Origin: Haliclona indistincta | Lineage: Eukaryota; Porifera; Demospongiae; Haplosclerida; Chalinidae | Direction: 5' to 3' | Assembly (NCBI GenBank): GCA_964017065.1 | Contig: OZ024786.1 | Location: 412,836 to 476,835 of the forward strand | DNA length: 64,000 bases | Shown: piece after piece, positions 12,496 through 25,305 of the stretch | Numbering within the stretch: position 1 is the stretch's first letter | Layout: each line of letters begins with the position of its first letter | Made by a program: the position numbers and the translations under genes | Notes under the pieces: model-generated | Seen by the model: only the letters and a program-made list of their open reading frames with translations | Database searches by the model: none | Told to the model about the DNA's origin: nothing

Positions 12496-14184
12496 ATGAG
12501 CAAGTCACCTTCAACCAAACCTACTATCAGACAAAGTATTGCAACTGCTCCTAACGAAGCCCATCCAGCTGAATCTATAACAACATTCATTGCGGAGTCT
12601 AGAAAGGGGCGGGACCCCAGTCTAGGACTAGGAGTCGAGTACGAGTTGGAACGCTACAAAATGTGGGGGACAACAAACAAGCGGCGAATACGAGTGATAC
12701 TACTAACCTGCCTGCTAGCAGTTATGGTTACATGTTATATTTTATTGAAGTGCCGTCAAGGATGTATACAACGACCGCCCCCATTGGAACTACTTGATGA
12801 GGACCTTCATGTGCACGAAGAAAAGCAGAGCACTATCCCTGAACGTGAAGAAACACAGAACACTATCCCTGTACGTGAAGAAACACAGAGCACTATCCCT
12901 GTACGTGAAGAAACACAGAGCACTATCCCTGTACGTGAAGAAACACAGAGCACTATCCCTGTACGTGAAGAAACACAGAGCACTATCCCTGTACGTGAAG
13001 AAACACAGAGCACTATCCCTGTACGTGAAGAAACACAGAGCACTGTCCCTGTACGTGAAGAAGAGCAGAGCACTATCCCTGTACGTGAAGAAGAGCAGAG
13101 CACTATCCCTGTACGTGAAGAAACACAGAGCACTATCCCTGTACGTGAAGAAACACAGAGCACTGTCCCTGTACGTGAAGAAGAGCAGAGCACTATCCCT
13201 GTACGTGAAGAAGAGCAGAGCACTATCCCTGTACGTGAAGAAACACAGAGCACTATCCCTGTACGTGAAGAAGAGCAGAGCACTGTCCCTGATCGTGATA
13301 ATAACTACCATACTATTTCTTCAGGCAAAAAGTTTCTTTATCTAATGCAAACCGAGAAATGTCTGCCAAAATACGTGGAGGACTTCAAGATACTAGGAGA
13401 CGGAAGCGATCACGATGTACTGGTACTCAGTTGGCGGACAAAGTGTACTTCAAATTCGTTTCCGCATATTGACTATATTTATAATCCCGATTCTAACACA
13501 TGGGCGTCTGGGAGAAATGAGTTGTATGAGACGTCGAAAACAAGACAAGGGAACTACCTGTACTACATTTTCGTTGATGACGACGTTGTTCTTGACTTTG
13601 TATCAAAAGATAATCTGCAAGAAGCTAATCCGTGGAGAGGCTTTGAGGAGTTCTTGGTGAGGATTGAGCCAGCCATAGGCATTGCTGACACCTCTCAGAA
13701 TCCACGTGTACCGATCGCAGAAGCTGGTAGAAAAAAACTTAATTGTCCGTTTCCTAGCAACCGTAAACCAGAGTACATTCTTTCCCCACGATTTGATGCG
13801 TTATTTAACGCATTCCATCGCAAAGCAGTCCATCATGTACTACCATACATGACTAAATTCGACAGTACTTGTTGGTGGTTTGCACAAAGATATATACAGG
13901 CAAGAACAGAGGTGGTCTTTCCTGGTCAAGCTCTGATTCACACTAACATTCGTGCAATGAACACGAAGCATCGAGAGTATCCCAGAAAAATAGCGAATCT
14001 TAAAGATGAAGATATGATTTACAATGAAGTTGAGGCAGCACTTCCACCAAGATATAGAAATTGCAGTATTCTACGTGAAATGAGAAGGAATGGGTTAAAT
14101 CATGCTTTTATTTCTTCTACATTCTGTCTACCACCACCTCATCCAAAGGAAACAATAGAACCATTCCGTCTCACAGTGCTGTGA
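12496..14184 (+). CDS. Intronless type II membrane protein with DDD motif, putative Golgi glycosyltransferase, 562 aa
   Basis: Not assigned to a named family. One exon. A cytoplasmic tail is followed by one membrane helix (about residues 64–86, RVILLTCLLAVMVTCYILL), then a repeat-built stem of 16 decapeptides (residues 110–269, consensus TQSTIPVREE), then a globular domain of about 290 residues. That domain contains YIFVDDDVVL with D361–D363, which looks like the metal-binding DxD motif of GT-A glycosyltransferases, plus a Trp/Cys-rich segment FDSTCWWFAQRY. The layout (short tail, signal anchor, flexible stem, catalytic domain) fits Golgi enzymes. A second in-frame ATG at 12661 (MWGTTNKRRIRV) would leave a short basic tail, more typical of type II enzymes, and may be the true start. 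Lack of introns among intron-rich neighbours hints at retrocopy origin. Confidence 0.75.
   Translation: MSKSPSTKPTIRQSIATAPNEAHPAESITTFIAESRKGRDPSLGLGVEYELERYKMWGTTNKRRIRVILLTCLLAVMVTCYILLKCRQGCIQRPPPLELLDEDLHVHEEKQSTIPEREETQNTIPVREETQSTIPVREETQSTIPVREETQSTIPVREETQSTIPVREETQSTIPVREETQSTVPVREEEQSTIPVREEEQSTIPVREETQSTIPVREETQSTVPVREEEQSTIPVREEEQSTIPVREETQSTIPVREEEQSTVPDRDNNYHTISSGKKFLYLMQTEKCLPKYVEDFKILGDGSDHDVLVLSWRTKCTSNSFPHIDYIYNPDSNTWASGRNELYETSKTRQGNYLYYIFVDDDVVLDFVSKDNLQEANPWRGFEEFLVRIEPAIGIADTSQNPRVPIAEAGRKKLNCPFPSNRKPEYILSPRFDALFNAFHRKAVHHVLPYMTKFDSTCWWFAQRYIQARTEVVFPGQALIHTNIRAMNTKHREYPRKIANLKDEDMIYNEVEAALPPRYRNCSILREMRRNGLNHAFISSTFCLPPPHPKETIEPFRLTVL
12823..13302 (+). repeat. Coding 30-bp minisatellite, 16 units
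   Basis: Sixteen 30-bp units encode decapeptides of the stem region. 13021..13140 and 13141..13260 are identical, so a four-unit (120-bp) block was duplicated last. Because 30 is a multiple of three and the unit lacks stops in several frames, the antisense frames are also open; these are shadows. Confidence 0.95.
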
Positions 14185-14386
14185 CTTCAAGACAATAATA
14201 TGAACAGTGAAACCTGAGTTATAGAAGTGAAACTGACAAAATACATAAAAAATTGCATTTCAAAAATTATGAAAAGGAGAGTTAAAAATTAAGTGTTCAT
14301 TGTCAAAATGTTCAAGTGTAGCTAATGACAATGTGTAGATGAGCTGGTGTTACTGATGGTCCTCAGTATCGTATTATACACGTACA

Positions 14387-14890
14387 TCAATACTCCATTA
14401 CCGTCTGATTCACATTGAGCAGAGGGTGTGGCTGGGTCTCATGTACAGGCAGCTTGGTCGGGAGAGATATCTGTTGTTGGGGAGGCTGATCGAGTCTTGG
14501 AGTTGGTGATGGCGGAGAAGGTGACAAGTGTTCCTTAGTGATCACTGCTGTCTCTTCTGATATTGAAGCAGAGAACTTATCATGAGCTATCACCGGAATG
14601 CTCTTTTCAGATCCATCAGGGCTATCGTCTCCATGTATCAAGTTTAGTTCAAATGTTCGATTGTTTTCAAATTGTTCGTATCTTCTAGTATGCTTGCTAC
14701 ACCATGTGTACTACACAGCCACACAGATATTATTATGAGAATGACGACAAGAATGACAGAAGCTCTGACAAGAGAAGATGAGATAGTGACGATCATGATG
14801 ATATCATAGTTGATTCATGGTGTGTTGGGAGATGGTCTGGGACCAGTAGCAGTTGGCTCAGTGGTGCCTTGAGAATAAGGACTTGATCTG
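14387..14890 (-). pseudogene. TM0: diverged, broken copy of the array membrane-protein last exon
   Basis: On the minus strand a hydrophobic stretch (about 14690–14810, including MIVTISSS and ILVVILIIISVWLC) aligns by eye with the membrane segment of TM1–4 (MIATISVG…VIVLVGLIVRF). It is followed, in another frame, by a Ser/Pro-rich tail ending at 14387 (…PLLNVNQTVMEY). A stop codon lies just before the membrane segment and a frame change just after it, so as drawn it cannot encode the full exon. It lies in the array's module order upstream of ANK1 and is the oldest-looking copy. Confidence 0.6.
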
Positions 14891-14930
14891 GTACTGTTGA
14901 TAGCAGTTAGATGAGGACTCAGCTGCTGTA

Positions 14931-16496
<1,566 letters not shown>

Positions 16497-19436
16497 ATGA
16501 TGGCTGAACAACACTCGGAACAACAACACGATGAGGAAGATTGTATTAGCGCGTTCAAGAGAGGGAACAAGCTGATGGCGGAGCAGCTACTGCCTCGCAT
16601 ACCACTACCAGCTGTCCGTACCATCACGACAACGTTCCAGTTAGCCCCTTTCTGGGTTATGTGTTCCATGGTGACTCTGCTCCACCTAGCTGCGTACTGG
16701 GGCTGGGGAGATGTCGTTACTGCGCTAGTGTCTGTGTACTACTGCGCCGCCAACAGTAAGGACAGCGGGGGAGAGATTCCGTTGCACTATGCCACCTTCA
16801 ATGGACACGTCGAGGTTGTCAAATATTTCATCACTGAACTACAATGCGACCCTATGGAGAAGGGCAACGATGGCTTGACACCACTTCACTATGCTTGTTC
16901 TATCGGTCACATCAACATTGCCCAGTACCTAATCAGAGAGAAACACTGTAACCCATCATGTGAGGACACTAAAGGCTGGACACCACTTCATGTTGCTTGT
17001 CTCTATAACCACGCCCACATTGTACAATATCTGTTGTCAACAGGACTAGTGAATCCACTGACTAAGGACAAGGATGGCCGCACTGCATTGTCCTATGGTA
17101 GTACCAACTATGACATCATCAAACTATTTGAACCATTCGAAGAGTGCAGGACAGCCTTCCCAGTGCACACGTTCACTAAACTGATTCTAACAGGAGACAG
17201 TGGAGCAGGCAAGACTACCACAGCTAAGCACCTCGTTCACCTAGCTAGTACAGCTAGTTCTGATGTACCTGTAGACTGTGTTGCTAATGTCGAACGCTAC
17301 ACAGCAGGGATCGTTCCACACCACATCCAGAGTGAGCAGCTGGGCAACTTTGTCGTGTACGATTTCGCTGGACAGCAAGAATACTACTCCAGTCATGCTG
17401 CCGTGCTCGAGCAAGTGATGCGAAGGTCAGCAGCCATGTTTGTCTGTTTGATAGACCTGCGTAAGAGCAACGAGAGTATCTGTCAGTCAGTCCACTACTG
17501 GCTAAGCTTTATCGACAATGCCTGCAGCACAGCAGAGGGACGGTCACACGTGTTGATTGTGGGCAGTCATGCCGACCAGGTCACATCATCAGTGGAGGAG
17601 AAGAGCTCACTGCTGCAGACCATCATAGCTACCAGAAGAGTAAAGCGACAAGAGTATGTTGGGTGCATTGCTATGGACTGTCGCAGACCCAACACTGATG
17701 CTTCACGTCGTTTGATCACCATACTCGTCAACAGCCAGAAAGCCATCACTGCCAGTCAGCCCGTCATCCACTACTATAGTCACGTCGTCTACGCATTCCT
17801 TCGTACAAAGCTGACAGTTGTAGGCTGTACACTACACGATCTAGTCTCTGCAATCGATGAAGAAAACGATTCTTCTCTTCCTAGCGACCAGTCTGTCCTC
17901 ACTGAGATCCTGACCACACTCAGTGATAAAGGTCTCATCCTTTTCATACACCATCCCCAGTCCAGCTGGGTCGTAGTCAAGACAAATGCCTTGCTAAACG
18001 AAATCAATGGAACACTGTTTGCCCCTCGTCAATTCAAAGAGCATCGTGACATTCTTGCCAGCAACACTGGCATAGTATCCACCTCCAGCCTACTCAGTGT
18101 ATTCCCTCACCACAACACAGATATGCTTGTCGGTTTTCTTCAGTCACTGGATTTCTGTCGACCAGTTGAGCCCTCAGTACTAGAGAACACCAACCTCCAG
18201 ACCACACCCTCTCACTCCACAGCTGATCTTGTTTTCTTCCCTAGTCTCGTTCAGTCAGAGCGACCAGACAGCCTCGTCCAGCATGGAGCGCTAGAGTTTG
18301 GCTGGTGTCTGAGGTGTGTGGATCCACACGAGTTCTTTAGCTCTCGTTGTCTTCACGTTCTCCTCCTCTCAGTGGCTTACAAGTTCCCTCTAGCCAGTCA
18401 AGGTCTCCATCGCGTGTGCAGAGTGTGGAGGAACGGCATCTTTTGGAGAAATTATGATGACATCACAACGGTGATAGAGCTCCTTGACAACAACCGATGT
18501 GTGTTGGTGGCTATGTCGTGTAATGACTCCACTCCAATTGAGCATGCTGAACTACGCAGTTCTCTCATTGGTCTAGTTCGTCACCTCCAACAGCAGTATT
18601 GCCCTCGTCTCAATGTACGTGAGTTCCTCATCTCTCCTGATCTCATCCAGCGATACCCTCTGGATAACCTGCCCGACTCTGACCTATTCGACATCCATCA
18701 CGTCGCTCAATGTGTCCTCCTTCGCAAGTCAGTGGTTCCCAGTTATCAAGATGGGCGTAGTTTCTTTAGAGTCCAATCGCTTCCCTTTGAGCCATATCAC
18801 CAGCTTAGTTCCTCCTCCGTTTCTCAGCTACTCAACCCTGTCATGGCTGACCAGCCAGTTCCTGCCCCCCTTCTCCATGAGGTACGAAAGCTCTGCCATC
18901 ACTCTAAGATGGACTCACTAGTGTACAAGGAACTGAGAGAGCATCTGGACAAGCTGAGTCTGTTTGCTGGCATCAATCCTCTGGTAAGCTGTACTGTAGC
19001 ATGTGATGGTAGTAATGTTTCTCTGGTGTGTACAGGAGGTGGCTGAGCTAAAGAAGGAGGATCTCCCAAGTGACACAGCTGCTACTGGTGACCCCTGTAG
19101 TACCCTCAGTGAGTCACAGTACACACATGAACACAAGTTGTGACAGTGGTACTCCTCTATACAGGTATTGATGATCTGGTTAAAGTCAAGAAATTTTTGA
19201 AGAATGTAGTTGACTGGCAGAGTCTAGGACTTGAGCTAGGACTGCTCTATCCTACACTAAAGAGGATTAAGAAGGAACAACATGGAGACATTAGTGACTG
19301 TATGATGGAGATGATATCATCGTGGCTGCAGCAACAAGACAATGTGTCTCAAAATGGTATTCCGTCTTGGGCAGTGCTGAGAACAGCACTAGAGGAGATA
19401 GGAGAGCATCAGTTAGCCAGTGAGATTAGCACCTGA
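16497..19436 (+). CDS. ANK1: ankyrin–Roc GTPase–COR-like–death-domain protein, 943 aa, 3 exons
   Basis: Exons 16497..18983, 19036..19108 and 19165..19436, introns of about 52–56 bp. Order: acidic/Gln N-terminus; ankyrin repeats at about residues 55–220 (GEIPLHYATFNGHVEVVKYF, GLTPLHYACSIGHINIAQYL, GWTPLHVACLYNHAHIVQYL); Roc-type GTPase with P-loop GDSGAGKTT (233–241), DFAGQQEYYSSH (289–300) and GSHADQV in place of NKxD; a COR-like region up to about 830; then a death domain from exon 3 (DWQSLGLELGLLYPTLKRIK … SWAVLRTALEEIG). This order recalls DAPK1 without its kinase, and more loosely other ROCO proteins. A cytosolic sensor/switch feeding death-fold adaptors is inferred. The ATG pair at 16497/16500 is used because the same MM start recurs in all five copies. 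Confidence 0.9.
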
Positions 19437-19844
19437 TGGTGAGTTGGAGTAGATGACTGTGTGTGTGTTTATCAGTTGTCTCTCATACAGGAGGACTAGG
19501 AACTGACATCTGAACAAACAATTACCAACCATTATTTTTTTTTAATTTTCTTATGAACACTTGTAATTAATTTTTTGCACTGAATTTAAAACATTTTTGT
19601 TGGTTGTACATTTGTACTGTGGAGTCAAAAATCGAAGACAAAAATTTACATTTACATAATAAAAATATGGTAACATTATAAGAATTTTAACACATCAAGT
19701 TTTTGCTTGAAAATATTATCGATAAAAGATGTATAAACGTACAAAACAAAGAAAGATTGAGAGTGATTTGTGGAAGATGAGAGAGACCAGCTTGTGACAG
19801 TGACTATGTGTTCATATGGTCCATTACTAGCTGTCTTGATGAGG
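19437..19844. other. Tail-to-tail spacer ANK1/TM1
   Basis: Short convergent 3' region with AATAAA-like signals near 19658 on plus and T-rich sequence serving the minus gene. It is conserved in all modules. No gene seen. Confidence 0.6.
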
Positions 19845-20730
19845 CTAAGGATTGTCTAGTGAAGAAGGAGGACGATCGGTTTCTTGTTTGTACGGACCTC
19901 CATTGTTTGCCGGCAATGGTTTCGATGGAGAGTAGCCGTTTGCTGCTGAAGATGGAGATTTAGCTGTGAATGGGGAAGACAGCGCCATGGCTGGTCTGAA
20001 TGGAGAGGCACTGTCTGCTGTTGCGGGAGATGGTCTAGATTGGTCTGGAAATACCATTTCACTGCTCATTTGTGGAGTGTTAGGTCCTCTAGCTGGTGGT
20101 GGGCGGGTGTCTTGCTGAGGTGCAGTCGTACATTCTGGTAGAGATGATGGCTGTGGTGGACCATGTTGTACTGCTGGTGCTGATGGTGTTAGTGAAAGGG
20201 ACGTGGAGACATTAGTGCCTGATGATGAAGAATTGGGTGTTACAGATGGCGGTGGTAGAACTGGTGAAGGCTGTCTAGAAGGAACTGGTGTGACTGTAGT
20301 ACTTCCTAACAGGTTTGAGGTAGCATGCTTTAACACGTGAGTGCTGTCTACAGAAGAGGGGACACTGTATTGGGGTAACATTTCATAGTCATTTTCATCA
20401 CGTTCTTGTATATTTTGTTCGTTCCTGATACGAGGCTTTCTGTGGACTATGAACCTCACAATCAATCCTACTAACACTATGACAGCAATAAGCACGATGG
20501 CTGCCATAACCACACCCACTGATATTGTAGCTATCATTACGTTTAAGTTCACTGCTTGTGGTCCGCTCGATGGTGGTGGTGTTAGAGAGGAAGAAGGAGC
20601 TGGTGATGATGGATCAGTGATATCGACAGTGCCTGATTGAGCAGGAGTTGAGTTAGTTGGTACAATTAGTTCTGTGATGGTAGCTGGAGTGAAGATGAGC
20701 CATTTTGGAACTATATGGAGCTTGTTAGTA
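19845..20730 (-). CDS. TM1: last exon of a single-pass membrane protein (about 295 codons), open
   Basis: Only the terminal exon is recognisable. It follows a CT tract and a CAACAG acceptor at 20731 and enters needing two bases from an upstream exon, so the start codon and ectodomain lie elsewhere. A short extracellular Ser/Thr/Pro stalk with NST comes first, then a membrane helix (VMIATISVGVVMAAIVLIAV…), a basic stop-transfer FIVHRKPRIR, and a cytoplasmic tail of about 180 residues. The tail is rich in Pro and Ser, with YEMLPQY as a possible tyrosine docking site. No domain is recognised. It is the tail-to-tail neighbour of ANK1 and the head-to-head neighbour of ANK2. Confidence 0.75.
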
Positions 20731-20732
20731 CT

Positions 20733-21664
<932 letters not shown>

Positions 21665-23047
21665 GCTCGCAACTAGCAACAGTGCGGCTGCTATGAATAT
21701 AATTATTGTGTGGTTGCTGACATAGCAACTGTTTACACGACAAACCACAGCCAATAGCAACTGTATACTTAGTCTAGCCGCTAGCCCTCTTTTCGCGGCT
21801 AGACTACTGTATACTCAGCTAGCATTCCGATGGTGCAATACGCATTTTGGTATAAAACTTCGCCATCGCACACTGGATCTGGACGTCTTTTAGCTCTACG
21901 CGATCGCCAACACGTGGGCTATACCGTAACAGATTGATTTTTCTAAATAAACGCCACACTGCCGAGAAAAACGGGGGAATCCATGCTGCTCGATGGGCAA
22001 CGATGCTTTCTGGGCACGCTAGCGAAAAAATCGCTCTGTTACTAGATTTTAGCTTTGTTGAAACTTGCATTTCTGGAATCTTGAGCTCATTCAAGTCTTT
22101 ACTGGTGAGTTTTATGAACAAACACGTCAATCATAGACCGTGTCTCTCCGTGTTCTTGCGAGCAAGCCAGCCCGTTAAATTTCATGATACGAGTAGCTAT
22201 CCAGACGCACTAGCTATACTGCTAATATCGCTCCGTCTGCTACTTTAGTTTTCCAGAAACACTGACCATAGCAACGCGCAGCGCCGTGAATATTAATTAG
22301 TTGCGTGCACCCTTAACCTTTTAATTACTAAATTATCCAGCTGAATTTTTAACCTCGTAAATGCTGACCACTTCTCTCGTGAATATCTCGTGTGTCTTTT
22401 ATGCTACTGGTCTCAAATTTGCGTCCTTTTACACCAGTGAGTAGCCGGAATTGCCCACAGTCAAGTCGGTCAATATGCCCCTCCCACTTCGAAAGTGAAG
22501 CCAATAAAGTGCAACGACCTCGTCAAATTTGCTCAAAGTTAGTACTTTGGGGCTGGCTGCTGAAAAATACACACAAAAAGCAGTGGTTTTGGTGAGTGCA
22601 AAATGTAGCCCAGATCATAGAGAATGCACCAAAATGTGTTTGCGAGCACCCTGAAGCCATAAAATGTCCAAATTTTCTTGGCGGCCATTTTGTTTTTCCT
22701 AAAATGTTGTGAAATTTGCACTGAAGCCATAGAAATAGCGTCGCCATAACGTTTGGCGCAGGGGGCGCGCCGAAAACCGGTCAATTTTTTGCGGTTATTT
22801 GTATTCTTCAATTTGGCTTAATTTGGGGATATTTTAACACTTTTTGAGAAAGTTATGGTGTCTGAAGTATGTATGTTGCCAAAAGGCAACAATAGGGGTT
22901 AGAGGGTTAATGAGTTTTCGTCAAAATTTGCAAATCTGGCTAGAAATGCTCCAAAAGTGTTGAAAATGCACTCTAAGTGTTCTAGATATCATTTTGAGAC
23001 AGTTTCTGTAAGAAATAGAGGGTGAAGGATTTCAAGGAGCTTAAGGG
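21665..23047. other. Inserted DNA of unknown origin, left part
   Basis: Unlike any other part of the array. No gene is convincing. A TTAA next to CACCC near 22313 suggests a remnant of the TTAA-flanked family found at 23581. Confidence 0.4.
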
Positions 23048-23574
23048 TAGTCTCGCGGGCCAGACGTTCTGGGGGAACGTCTGGTCACTAAGGCCAGGTT
23101 TCTGTGAGCGACGCCAACATTCCGGCGCGCCCTCATAAGCAATCAATTACGTGGGTTTTCACGTGACTACGGGGCGCGATTGCGCATGAAGCTGTTTACA
23201 GAGCTTTTCAGCTGCCACAACTGGCGTGTTCGTCGTGAAAAGTCTTACAAGCGACGGCTAATACCTGCTACTCGTTGTTCTTGATGCTGCTGACGGTATA
23301 TTGTACATGATTCATGTTCACGCAATGGTTCTCTTGTTGTCTCGTGACTGCTCCAGCATCGCGATTGTAGCCAACCAGGTTGGTATTGCTCTAGGAAGAG
23401 TTTTAGCATGCTAAAAGCCTGTTAACATGCTACACGCTTGCTAACTAGACTGGTGACGTCGACTAAAACACGTGATTTCAAGCGTGACGTGTCGTTTGTT
23501 TACATTCCATTGTGCCACGAAAACCTGGCCTTAGTGACCAGACGTTCCCTCAGAACGTCTGGCCCGCGAGACTA
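23048..23574. mobile_element. MITE with TAGTCTCGCGGGCC ends, 527 bp
   Basis: Inverted termini of about 55 bases (TAGTCTCGCGGGCCAGACGT). The flanks GCTTAAGGG (23039) and GGTTAAGGG (23575) differ by one base, which fits a 9-bp target duplication. Its first 8 bases are shared with the larger TAGTCTCG element at 29340. Confidence 0.8.
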
Positions 23575-23580
23575 GGTTAA

Positions 23581-24165
23581 GGGTGCTCGGTCATTATTAA
23601 TATTCATCAGGCGGTCAGTATTTGTGAATATTATGTGGTTGTGAATATCGGCACGTGGTTGTGAATATCATTTCGCGCTTTGTAGTATGCCGTACTTCGT
23701 GTACGTGCTTGAAAAGCACAAAACAGTATAAAACTCGGGCATGAAGCGTTGGACTACGCTTATACAGAGCAAAGATGGTAAGCTACACGTGGCCAACACT
23801 GTAACGGAGAGTTTTTTCGAATTGCGTATTCAACAGCCAAGATAAGTTACGTAAGTACTGTTTGTCGCTGCTTTACTGCCAAAAGCTCTCCGTTACTGGA
23901 TTCCTCGTTTCGAGATAACCACAGAAACGTGGTTTCAGCAACCTGGCATGCTCCGCTAAAAAGTCTTTCAGACAAATAGGCGTGGTTTTTGTCGCGCCTC
24001 TGGCGGTCCTTCCCGGTAAGCTGTCTCGCTAAAACTTGGTATACAAGCAGTACTTCCAGTCGTGTTGTTATGCAGCTAGTGATGCGTTCGTAGCTGCTTT
24101 ACATATGGAAATCTGGCCCATAGCAACAGCGCCGCCTCATGAATATTAATAATGACCTAGCACCC
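23581..24165. mobile_element. MITE with GGGTGCTCGGTCATTATTAA ends and TTAA duplication, 585 bp
   Basis: Left GGGTGCTCGGTCATTATTAA; right, reverse complemented, GGGTGCTAGGTCATTATTAA. TTAA flanks both sides (23577, 24166), as in piggyBac or Kolobok non-autonomous elements. Confidence 0.8.
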
Positions 24166-24169
24166 TTAA

Positions 24170-25181
24170 AATGGCACTTTCTTCCTACATTACCAGCTAA
24201 TAACGACATCCTGTTACAATTTCCGTATACTAAATTAACTTGTGTCCGTATACTTCCCTTAGTTAATGTATTAGTTCTATTGGGAGATGAACTTCTAGCA
24301 GTCATCCTGGCTGACGTGAACACAAATTTATACTTGCCGACCCAGAGAGCAAACTTCAGCTCATTGGCTACTGATTAGTATAAAAAGTGTTGCAGAAAGG
24401 CAGCGAGAAAGCGTTCCAAAACGGGGTTGAAAGTCGCGACCGTCGCTCAATTGCAATTGTATTGGCGAGGTCTAAAACATGGTTTTTTCAAATTTTGAAC
24501 GACTGTCGCTTGAAAAGCTTTAAACTTTTTCTATTTGCCGGCCCCAGGTTTGATAGAGTGCCTTTTTAGGTATCGAATGGTATGGTCGAAATTTATACTG
24601 GGACATGGGAACACGTTCCCTTTTGGGGTAAAGTTGGGTGATCTTCAAGTTCTTCCTCGTTGTACAAACAGTATCAACAGCTGCTTTTGTAAGTTCAAAT
24701 TCAAATTTACGCAATGGCTAACACTGTCTATGGTGTCTCTCTAGGTGCTCATAAGCCCTTCACCGCGGGGCTTGCCGATCAGTGTCGCCGCCGAGTCATG
24801 GCGACCGAGATCGTCCCGCTGGCGTCTCTGTCAACATCGTGCTATTTCAGCGGCAGGACACTGGAGCGATGGAGAGCAACGTCTTCTTGTGCCCGACTGT
24901 GAACCAATGTAGACGGCATCATTACAAAGCTATACCAGCTACCTGGAGCTTCTGGCATACCGTCTGTACCACCGAATGATAGCTATAGCATTGACACGTC
25001 TTTTGCGAGCGATTGGAGCTTACAGAGAGCATGCATACTGTATAAAGGGCAAGTTTACTAGTCTTGGTGTGTATAAAGGAATAGTGTGGCCTGTGCTTCA
25101 GGACAGAGCACTAAGCTGCTGACTCAATAGCTGGCTGCATACATTGTTGACCACACCTCTCTTTCTTTGTTTCTCGCAACG
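24170..25181. other. Unassigned inserted DNA
   Basis: No gene, repeat or element boundary identified. Short open frames show no family resemblance. Confidence 0.3.
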
Positions 25182-25305
25182 TAGTCTCGTCCCCAGACCA
25201 CACCTTTTCCGCTCGCTCCAAAGAGGGTCTGGTTAGTCTCGTCCCCAGACCACACCTTTTCCGCTCGCTCCAAAGAGGGTCTGGTGTCTAACGTCGATTT
25301 TCTTG

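Noticed and set aside
12790..13311. Long antisense and alternate-frame ORFs across the glycosyltransferase-like gene
   Set aside because: A 30-bp unit without stops in several frames keeps them open. They end at the repeat edges and only the sense frame continues into unique sequence.
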